Under the pieces are notes generated by a model. The model saw only the letters and a list, made by a program, of their open reading frames with translations, was not told the DNA's origin and ran no database searches. Below are positions 20,584-27,662 of a DNA stretch of 64,000 nt, piece after piece. Made by a program: the position numbers and the translations under genes. The DNA is from Fulvivirga sp. M361. Its GTDB lineage: Bacteria > Bacteroidota > Bacteroidia > Cytophagales > Cyclobacteriaceae. Location: NCBI RefSeq assembly GCF_007097395.1, contig NZ_VKDC01000047.1, positions 1 to 64,000 of the forward strand, written 5' to 3'. Position 1 is the first letter of the stretch; each line of letters begins with the position of its first letter.

Positions 20584-21024
20584 ATGAAAAGTATAAAAAA
20601 ATGGACTTACCTGTTAAATGCAGGTGTATTACTAGCTGTTTTTACATTGATAGGCTGTGGCAAAGATGATGATGGCCCGTCAGCGTCTGAAGTACTCCTT
20701 TCAGAGCTAAGTGCTAAAAAATGGACGGTAGAAAAAGTAATGCGTGACAATACAGAGGTCACTTCCGAATTTTCAGGGTTTACGTTTTCCTTTACTAAAG
20801 AAGGTAAATATGAGACAGAGAATGGTGGGTTAGCCTGGGAAGCAGAAGGCACGCTGATCTTACAAGAGGACTCATCGGATACGTTCACGAGAGATGACGA
20901 TGTAGTGGTGAAGATCACCATTCAGGAAGGAAGTGCCCTGACCATGGCATTCACAATTTCTGAAAATGTGCATAGTGGCCGAACCACAAGTTTGAAAGGG
21001 GTGTACAGTTTCGAGTTGAAGTAA
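20584..21024 (+). CDS. Small lipocalin-like lipoprotein (DUF5004-type)
   Basis: 146 residues. The lipoprotein signal ends at LIGCGKDDDGP (Cys about 25); the Asp-rich run after Cys is typical of surface or outer-membrane sorting in Bacteroidota. The rest is a compact beta-barrel-like pattern (KKWTVEKV, FTFSFTKEGKYET, GVYSFEL). It sits 5 bp after the large beta-helix gene and is probably translated from the same mRNA. A related protein occurs at 32178 in the same relative position to another T9SS beta-helix gene, so the pairing is probably functional. Confidence 0.8.
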   Translation: MKSIKKWTYLLNAGVLLAVFTLIGCGKDDDGPSASEVLLSELSAKKWTVEKVMRDNTEVTSEFSGFTFSFTKEGKYETENGGLAWEAEGTLILQEDSSDTFTRDDDVVVKITIQEGSALTMAFTISENVHSGRTTSLKGVYSFELK

Positions 21025-21195
21025 TCTGTTTATAGAAGCATAGACAGATCAACTTACTTATTTACTGCAAGGTAAATATCGAAATGCCTTTTGATGTCAT
21101 AACGGTCATAAGACGGTATGATCATGGTGTAAGCTTCCTCTAAGCTCCTTACGAAGCTATATTTTTTCAGATTTTATCTAATTAATTATCTAGTT

Positions 21196-23565
21196 ATGAA
21201 GTTTTTTTTATGCGCAGGCCTGTGTTTTTTACACTTCTTTGCTTTATCGCAAACCAGGTATTTTGTTGACGCGGATGCCTCGGGCTCAAACGACGGAAGT
21301 TCCTGGGAAAATGCCTTTCTCAATTTAAGTGATGCTTTGACTGTAATAGCGGAAGGAGATGAGATATGGATGGCCGAGGGGACCTATCTGCCGGGCAATA
21401 GCAGATTTTCCTCTTATAACATAAGAGTTTCTGACTTAAAGATATACGGAGGGTTCAACGGAACTGAAACCGATTTGACTGAACGTGATATAACCGCTAA
21501 TCCTACCATACTCAGCGGAGAGATTGGAGGAAGTGCTGCTTCTGACAATATTCACAGGATTATATTCTTCGGGTTAAGTTCAGGTACCTTAGAAATTAAC
21601 GGATTAACCATAAGAGATGCTTATAATATCTCTCGCGGAGCTTCCTCAAACGGAGGCGGTATCGTTTCATCCGGGCGGCTAAAACTTGAGAATATGACTT
21701 TCTTGAATAACAGGGCGCCGTATGGGGGTGCAGTTTATGTTGGCGGATCGATAGAAGTGGTCAATAGTCGATTTGAGGGGAATATGGCTTCGGGTAGTTC
21801 AGAAACAGGAGGTGGCGCTATAGTTATTTCTTCTGGTAGGGATGGTGGGAAGGTATCCTTTGTAAACACGGAGTTTATTAATAATGGTTGTACAACAGGA
21901 AATGGTGGCGCAATAGCAATTGGAGGCAGCGTTTTCTCTGTTTTTGAAGAAGTGATCCTGGATCAGGTGATGCTGGAAGGTAATTATGTCCGAAAGACGT
22001 CGTATGGTGAAAGAGGAAATGGCGGAGGCATTCACCTGGTGTGTGATTGTAAGGTAGTGATATCTAATACTACTATCAGCAGCAATGAGGCACAAGGTAC
22101 CGGTGGAGGGATGTATTGCTTTCCGCAGGATTCCTTACAGATTATAAACACAACTATTTCCGGCAATTATGCAGAAGAAGCATCAGGTGGTCTGATAACT
22201 ATCGGAGGAAATGTAACTACATTAGATCATGTAACCATTGTTGACAATAGCTCTAAAGGAGGGGTAGGAGGCTGGCTTAATAGCGAAGGTAGCCGTACAC
22301 AATCTGCCGTCAAAACCCAGGTGATTAACTCTATTATTGCAGCGAACAACTCTGAAGAAACCGATTTTCATGATATTTTCGAGGAAGTTGAAGAGGGTAA
22401 AATCACCAGTTTAGGCTATAATATCATAGGAAACATTGGAAATCAACCTTTTGACTCCAATACTATAGGTGATATTTATGGTGATCCAAACGGAATCAGT
22501 GAAGCCAATGAGGGCGCTGACCGGGTAACCACAGGAGCTGTCGATCCACTGATCGAGGCATTGGCAGATAATGGAGGTTTTACGTTAACACATGCATTGC
22601 GTGAAGATAGTCCTGCCCGAAATGGAGGTACCCCTTCCGATCTTTTGAATGACCAAAGAGGTTTGCCTTATGTAGGACGTCCTGATATAGGCGCTTTTGA
22701 GTTCAATGCGGCTCCATCGCTTGAGAATGACATGGCAGACCAACTGGCCATTCGGCATCGTGAATTTTCTTTTACGATACCTGGCACGACATTCAATTCG
22801 GGAGATGAAGGAGATATTTTATCTTTCACCGCCACAGCCGTGGGTGATGCCGTGCTGCCTTCGTGGCTTACGTTTGATCCTCAAAACACCCGGTTTACGG
22901 GGACCCCGCTCAATGAAGATGAAACCATTACGGTGAAAGTAACGGCCTTAGATCAACGATCAGAGGAAATAACAGATGAGTTTAAGATAATAGTGATTGA
23001 TGAGCCAATAGTGGGCAATACTATACCGGACCAGGCAGCTTTCCAGCTTCAGGCTTTTTCATTTACTATCCCAGAAAATACGTTTAGTTACAGCGATGAA
23101 GTGGCAGACAAAGTAAGCTATACCGCTACTCAAAGCGATGGTAGCGCTTTGCCGGCATGGCTTACTTTTGATGAGGACACAAGACAGTTTTCGGGTGCTC
23201 CTGCTGCCAATGACCAATCCATATCGGTTAAGGTAACCGCAACATATCAGGAAGGGTTTTCTATATCTGATGAGTTTGATATCACCATGAATGTGATCAC
23301 CAGCTTGCATGAACAGCATGGTGTGAAGCCATTCTTTTATCCTAACCCGGTAGGGAATGTCATGCATATCCGTTTCCCGGAGAGTACAGGAAATGAAATA
23401 CAGCTTATCATTTCATCCATCAATGGAAAAGCCTTTGTTCACCATACTTTTGTCAATGATCCGGGAGAATTATCACTTTCTATGAATGAGTTAGCTCAAG
23501 GAGTGTATATACTTGAATTCCATACAGAGGTTGATAATTACCAATACAAGATCATTAAACAATAA
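21196..23565 (+). CDS. T9SS-exported right-handed beta-helix/cadherin-like protein
   Basis: 789 residues. It is a shorter paralog of the 17156 product and lacks the N-terminal sandwich and both fibronectin domains: the signal peptide (1-18, FFALSQ) runs directly into the helix start RYFVDADASG (about 22). It then has the NGG..GGG-type helix turns, the anchor-Q-like segment ending GRPDIGAFEFN (about 475-500), two cadherin-like putative Ig domains (near 511 and 610) and a T9SS type A domain from YPNPVG (about 714) to KIIKQ. It follows the lipoprotein gene by 171 bp and may have its own promoter. Confidence 0.9.
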   Translation: MKFFLCAGLCFLHFFALSQTRYFVDADASGSNDGSSWENAFLNLSDALTVIAEGDEIWMAEGTYLPGNSRFSSYNIRVSDLKIYGGFNGTETDLTERDITANPTILSGEIGGSAASDNIHRIIFFGLSSGTLEINGLTIRDAYNISRGASSNGGGIVSSGRLKLENMTFLNNRAPYGGAVYVGGSIEVVNSRFEGNMASGSSETGGGAIVISSGRDGGKVSFVNTEFINNGCTTGNGGAIAIGGSVFSVFEEVILDQVMLEGNYVRKTSYGERGNGGGIHLVCDCKVVISNTTISSNEAQGTGGGMYCFPQDSLQIINTTISGNYAEEASGGLITIGGNVTTLDHVTIVDNSSKGGVGGWLNSEGSRTQSAVKTQVINSIIAANNSEETDFHDIFEEVEEGKITSLGYNIIGNIGNQPFDSNTIGDIYGDPNGISEANEGADRVTTGAVDPLIEALADNGGFTLTHALREDSPARNGGTPSDLLNDQRGLPYVGRPDIGAFEFNAAPSLENDMADQLAIRHREFSFTIPGTTFNSGDEGDILSFTATAVGDAVLPSWLTFDPQNTRFTGTPLNEDETITVKVTALDQRSEEITDEFKIIVIDEPIVGNTIPDQAAFQLQAFSFTIPENTFSYSDEVADKVSYTATQSDGSALPAWLTFDEDTRQFSGAPAANDQSISVKVTATYQEGFSISDEFDITMNVITSLHEQHGVKPFFYPNPVGNVMHIRFPESTGNEIQLIISSINGKAFVHHTFVNDPGELSLSMNELAQGVYILEFHTEVDNYQYKIIKQ

Positions 23566-23646
23566 GTGACTAGCAAAGAGTTTGGAGTCACGGCATGCGT
23601 GTAATAGAGGGATGTCGGTAGCTGAAGGTTGAAGTAAAAGGTTGAC

Positions 23647-25500
23647 TTAGTCATTGATTTTATAAGAATATCTTTTCTCCATCTCGTCATAAAAAGCTTT
23701 CAAAATGTAGAAAGCCTGTTTTTTGAATCCATTATCAGAGATCAGCCCCTTTCTGTTCCAACCGTCCTGAATGATGGGCAGGTTCCTTCTTGGTGAGCGG
23801 AAGTCAGCGAGTATCCAGGGGGTCATCCCTCTGAGTGTCGGGATTTTTTTCAGCATTTTGATCTGTTCACGATACAGATATGCCTGGTATTCTTCCGTCC
23901 ATCTGGTGAGAGAGTCTCCATGATGATTATATAAAGCCCCACCGCCAAACTCACTTACAAAAAAAGGTTTGTCCGAAGGTAGTTGCCAGGTGACCTTATC
24001 ACATTTGTCAGGAAGGCCTGAATACCATCCGATGTATTCATTACAACTAAGCATATCTACATCTCCGGCAAAAGGATCAGGTATCTTTACTACATTTTGT
24101 ATATCTTTTTCATCACGTTCCAGTGCGGCGCTGACGAACCGGGTGTTGTCAATGCCGGTAGCAATATCTTTCAGTTGGCGTAAAAATGCCAGGCGCGAAG
24201 GTACATCAGGCGTTTCATTGGCCACAGACCAGACAATGACACTCGCCCGGTTTTTATCACGATGTACCAGGGTTTCCAATTGGCTTTTTGCCTGGTTAAA
24301 AGCTGCAGGGTTTTCATAATCTATACCCCAGTAGACCGGAATCTCTTCCCATAGTAATAACCCCATTTCGTCTGCAAGTCGCGGCATATTTTCGTTATGT
24401 GGGTAGTGAGCCAGGCGTATGAAGTTACAGTTGAGTTCTTTGGCCCAGCCCATTAGCATCTGTGCGTCGTCCATTGAGTGGGCCCGACTCATACTTTTTG
24501 GATTTTCTTCATGTAGTGATATGCCCCTCAAAAAGATAGATTTTCCATTAAGTAAAATGTCAGCCCCTTTTGTTTCGATCGTTCTGAAACCTATCTGATC
24601 ATGGAGTAGGTCTGTACCGGCACTTACAGTGACATTATACAATTTCGGGCGTTCAGGATACCATTTTTTGATCTTTTTTGCTGAAAAAATGAATGAAGCC
24701 CGTCCATTATCGTCTGTAGTTATCGTTTCATTGATCCCCGCTTCAGGAATAGCTATGTTGACTTTTCGCTTAGAAGTAGCATTACGTAGTTGCACATAAC
24801 CTTTTATCTGTCCGGGTGAGTTTTTATCCAGTTGAATAAAATAATCCTGTATATAAACAGGAGGTACTTCCATCAGTTTTACGCCTCGGGTAATTCCCCC
24901 ATAATTCCACCAGTCGGTAGTATAGTTGGGTACGCGATCTTTCTCTCTGCGATTATCTACTCTAACCACCAGAGAATTATTCTTCGGCTTTACAAATGCG
25001 GTGATGTCAAAGTTAAAGGGATCAAAACCTCCTGAATGCTGGCCTGCTTTTTGGCCATTGACATATACATCCGTTTGATAATTAGCCGCGCCGAAGTAGA
25101 GGAACAACCTGTTTTTATCTTTTAGATCGTAGTCAAAAGTAGTCCGGTACCATATAGAACCTTCATAGTATAGCAGCATACGGTCCTGGGAATTCCAGTC
25201 TCCGGGTACCTTTATCTCGTCTGAGTTATTGAAATTATATTCCACACGGTCCCACCTTTCCTTGATCACTTTATCCGTGTAATAAGGTTTTGCCGAGTTT
25301 TTGGTGGATTTTGCTTGGTCAAAGGGTGCCCAGTTCCGGTGATTTCTGTAGCCGGTTTCATAAGGATCTACTACAAATTTCCAATTACCATTCAAACTGG
25401 CAGATGGCCTGTTATAAGCATTATGCAAAAGGCCATTTTGTGCCAAAACCTGCCCGAAGATACTTATAGCTATAAATAAGAGAGCTACTTTATTCATCAA
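23647..25500 (-). CDS. Glycoside hydrolase family 2 protein (beta-glucuronidase/galactosidase-like)
   Basis: 617 residues with a signal peptide (1-20, FGQVLAQ). Jelly-roll sugar-binding domain (about 25-210), Ig-like domain (about 215-320) and TIM-barrel domain to the end. The acid/base Glu is in WSVANETPD (about 425) and the nucleophile Glu in FFVSEFGGG (about 515). The RLAHYPHNENMPRLADEMG segment is typical of beta-glucuronidase-like GH2 enzymes. Glucuronidase is favoured over galactosidase from overall length, but specificity is unproven. It lies 53 bp downstream of the LacI-type regulator on the same strand and probably belongs to its regulon. Confidence 0.92.
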   Translation of the reverse strand: MMNKVALLFIAISIFGQVLAQNGLLHNAYNRPSASLNGNWKFVVDPYETGYRNHRNWAPFDQAKSTKNSAKPYYTDKVIKERWDRVEYNFNNSDEIKVPGDWNSQDRMLLYYEGSIWYRTTFDYDLKDKNRLFLYFGAANYQTDVYVNGQKAGQHSGGFDPFNFDITAFVKPKNNSLVVRVDNRREKDRVPNYTTDWWNYGGITRGVKLMEVPPVYIQDYFIQLDKNSPGQIKGYVQLRNATSKRKVNIAIPEAGINETITTDDNGRASFIFSAKKIKKWYPERPKLYNVTVSAGTDLLHDQIGFRTIETKGADILLNGKSIFLRGISLHEENPKSMSRAHSMDDAQMLMGWAKELNCNFIRLAHYPHNENMPRLADEMGLLLWEEIPVYWGIDYENPAAFNQAKSQLETLVHRDKNRASVIVWSVANETPDVPSRLAFLRQLKDIATGIDNTRFVSAALERDEKDIQNVVKIPDPFAGDVDMLSCNEYIGWYSGLPDKCDKVTWQLPSDKPFFVSEFGGGALYNHHGDSLTRWTEEYQAYLYREQIKMLKKIPTLRGMTPWILADFRSPRRNLPIIQDGWNRKGLISDNGFKKQAFYILKAFYDEMEKRYSYKIND

Positions 25501-25553
25501 TCTTTTTTTAGTTGATGACGTCTATCGAGGTAGCATTCCCCTACATCAGACTA

Positions 25554-26579
25554 TTATAAATATTTGCTTCTAAGAGAAGAATCTCTAACGATCAAATTGC
25601 TTTTAATGACCTTAGAGGAGGGGGGTAAGTTTTCATTTTCAATGTGTTTGAAAAGCAGTTCCGCAGCGGATTGTCCTAATTCTTCAGCGGGACTTTCTAC
25701 GCTGGACAATGGAGGGTCGAAGTATTGGCTAAGTTCATTGTTATTGAAACCTACAATGGCAATATCCTGTGGTATCTTTAGCCCCTCTTGTTTGATGTAA
25801 TACATTATCTGTATGGCAGACCGGTCATTAAGGGCAAAGATGCCATCCGGGGGTGAGTTTAAGGATAACAGACTTTTGGTGTAAGGTTTGGCATCCTGTT
25901 GGTAGTTAGAGGCAAATATGATCAATCGCTTATCAAGGTAAAGATCATGGTCTCTGATAGCATCTTTATAACCTTCCAGTCTTTTTCTGCTGTTGAACAG
26001 GTTTGGGGGGCCGGCTATATGTGCTATTCTTCTACACCCCTCATCTATCAGATGTTTGACCGCTTTATAAGAGGCTTCATAATCATCAATGACCACTTTA
26101 GAGGTATCAAGCCCTTCGTTTACACGATCAAAAAATACGATGGGTGTGTCCGTGTTAAGGATCTTATTAAAATGTTGAGCGTTAATGGTTTCTCTGGCAA
26201 GAGATACAATCAATCCATCCACCCGGTTGGCCATCATGACCTCTACGTTTTTCTTTTCTATTTCTAACGACTCATTTGATTGAGAAGTAATGATATTATA
26301 GGCATGTTGACTTACTACCTGTTGGATCCCGGTAAGTGCTTTGGCAAAGAAACGATTGTCAATGTTTGGCACGATCAGACCTATGACATTTGATTTTCTT
26401 TGTTTGAGATTAACGGCAATAGGGTCAGGGTAATAGTTTAACTCATCTGCCAGTTGATTAACCAGTTGACGTGTCTCTGCACTGACATCTGAATGACCTG
26501 CAAGGGCACGAGAGACGGTTGAGGTGGACAGGCTCAAACGGTCTGCTAAATCTTTAATACGTATTCGTCTGCCTCGCAT
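25554..26579 (-). CDS. LacI-family transcriptional regulator
   Basis: 341 residues. N-terminal helix-turn-helix (RIKDLADRLSLSTSTVSRALAG) and hinge helix (about 50-62), then a periplasmic-binding-protein-like sensor domain starting at VIGLIVPNIDNRFF. It binds operators as a dimer and releases them on sugar binding. A LacI-type operator candidate lies just upstream of its own promoter. It probably regulates itself, the GH2 gene and perhaps the divergent sigma factor-TonB receptor operon (inference). The ligand is unknown. Confidence 0.95.
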   Translation of the reverse strand: MRGRRIRIKDLADRLSLSTSTVSRALAGHSDVSAETRQLVNQLADELNYYPDPIAVNLKQRKSNVIGLIVPNIDNRFFAKALTGIQQVVSQHAYNIITSQSNESLEIEKKNVEVMMANRVDGLIVSLARETINAQHFNKILNTDTPIVFFDRVNEGLDTSKVVIDDYEASYKAVKHLIDEGCRRIAHIAGPPNLFNSRKRLEGYKDAIRDHDLYLDKRLIIFASNYQQDAKPYTKSLLSLNSPPDGIFALNDRSAIQIMYYIKQEGLKIPQDIAIVGFNNNELSQYFDPPLSSVESPAEELGQSAAELLFKHIENENLPPSSKVIKSNLIVRDSSLRSKYL

Positions 26580-26595
26580 AAGTGGTAAAGAAACG

Positions 26596-26643
26596 AAAAG
26601 ATACGGAACGGCAAGATAATATCAAATCGCAAACGTTTTCGAT
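26596..26643 (-). promoter_or_regulatory. LacI-gene promoter and probable LacI-type operator
   Basis: On the minus strand TTG (26623-26625), 19 nt, then TATCTTTT (26596-26603) fits the Bacteroidota -33/-7 promoter with one mismatch, 17 bp before the LacI start codon. Immediately upstream is an 18-bp near-palindrome at 26626-26643 (8 of 9 pairs) centred on AAACGTTT, the classic LacI-family core. Negative autoregulation is likely. Confidence 0.6.
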
Positions 26644-26657
26644 GTTGGCAAAATCCC

Positions 26658-26681
26658 GGGATCGTTCCCGGGAACGATCCC
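26658..26681. repeat. Perfect 24-bp GC-rich palindrome
   Basis: Arms GGGATCGTTCCC and GGGAACGATCCC abut with no spacer, in an otherwise AT-rich divergent promoter region between the LacI and ECF sigma genes. It may be a second operator or a cruciform-forming element. It has no T-run, so it is not an intrinsic terminator. Confidence 0.75.
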
Positions 26682-26781
26682 TATAAAATTTTATTAACAT
26701 TTGCAAGTAAATCATTTATTTTTTTGAAATAATTCTTTACTATCGTGTAGCTACTTTTTAAAAAACTATACTTTTTGGCTT

Positions 26782-27372
26782 ATGATATACGCAGAGACGC
26801 TCCGTGCAAATACATCTACGCATCCTATCTCAGATGAGGTTCTTATTGTAAAAACTCAACACCACGGAGAGTATTCTGCTTTTGAAAATTTGTATCGAAA
26901 GTTTTATGGTGCGCTGACTAATTATGCATATCGCTACATGAAATCCAGGGAAAAAGCGGATGATATGGTGAGCGAGGTGTTTTACAAACTTTGGAATAAA
27001 AGGAGTTCAATAGCTGTAACCACCTCGTTGCAGTCGTACTTGTTTACTTCAGTAAGAAATAAATGCCTGGATCAATTAAGAACAGAAGGTCGTGTAAACC
27101 AATGTGACGATTCTTTGTTAATAGAATTTGACTCAGCTTGTGCCACACCTTTACAATATACCGTAGGAGAAGAACTTCGGAAAAAAATTGAGTCAGCCAT
27201 TGAGGCATTGCCGAAAGACAGAAGAAGGATCTTTAGGATGAGCCGCGATAATGGCCTAAAATATAAGGAAATAGCTGCTACGTTGGGAATTTCTATAAAA
27301 ACAGTAGAAACCCAGATGGGGCGTGCACTTCGATTTCTCAGAGAGGAGTTAGACGAATACGTCCGGATGTAG
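26782..27372 (+). CDS. ECF-type RNA polymerase sigma factor, Bacteroidetes expansion family
   Basis: 196 residues. Region 2 (about 30-100) includes FENLYRKFYGALTNYAYRYM and the DMVSEVFYKLW helix. Region 4 (about 135-190) ends in a helix-turn-helix, LKYKEIAATLGISIKTVETQM. Such sigma factors are normally held by a FecR-type anti-sigma protein and released when a TonB receptor binds its ligand. Here the next genes are a stub anti-sigma gene and a TonB receptor, so this is very likely the sigma factor of a cell-surface signalling unit controlling the operon up to 34.2 kb. Confidence 0.95.
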   Translation: MIYAETLRANTSTHPISDEVLIVKTQHHGEYSAFENLYRKFYGALTNYAYRYMKSREKADDMVSEVFYKLWNKRSSIAVTTSLQSYLFTSVRNKCLDQLRTEGRVNQCDDSLLIEFDSACATPLQYTVGEELRKKIESAIEALPKDRRRIFRMSRDNGLKYKEIAATLGISIKTVETQMGRALRFLREELDEYVRM

Positions 27373-27405
27373 GGGTAGTTCAGAAAGCTTATCGTCATAT
27401 GATCA

Positions 27406-27645
27406 ATGTGTAAGCAAGAGATCATGACGGATGCTGACTGGGAACTTTTGGCTAAATGCCTGGCCGGAGAAGGTGATACTATTGATATGCTTTGGCTCAA
27501 AATGTGGATCAACTCAAACCCGGAAAACGAGAAGGTTTTTTTTAAGCTTTCTCAGATCTATCATACCCCCGTGTTAGATGAGATGAATGAAGATGAATCG
27601 TTTCAAAAGCTCACTGCCAGACTTAAAAAGGATGAATTGTTATAG
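27406..27645 (+). CDS. Stand-alone FecR-like cytoplasmic (anti-sigma) domain
   Basis: 79 residues (ATG at 27406; Met at 27424 is an alternative). The sequence pattern DWELLAKCLAGEG..., WLKMWINSNPENEKVFF and a final FQKLTARLKKDE matches the short N-terminal sigma-binding region of Bacteroidota FecR-type anti-sigma factors. It stops before the transmembrane helix and the periplasmic FecR domain that usually follow. No continuation exists in any frame before the TonB receptor starts 17 bp later. It may be a soluble anti-sigma factor or a remnant of a truncated one. It lies between the ECF sigma and TonB receptor genes, where a full FecR gene normally stands. Confidence 0.7.
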   Translation: MCKQEIMTDADWELLAKCLAGEGDTIDMLWLKMWINSNPENEKVFFKLSQIYHTPVLDEMNEDESFQKLTARLKKDELL

Positions 27646-27662
27646 TTTCAAATTATAGTTGC

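Noticed and set aside
27072-27512. 146-codon frame opposite the ECF sigma factor
   Set aside because: Antisense shadow of a clear sigma-70 gene.
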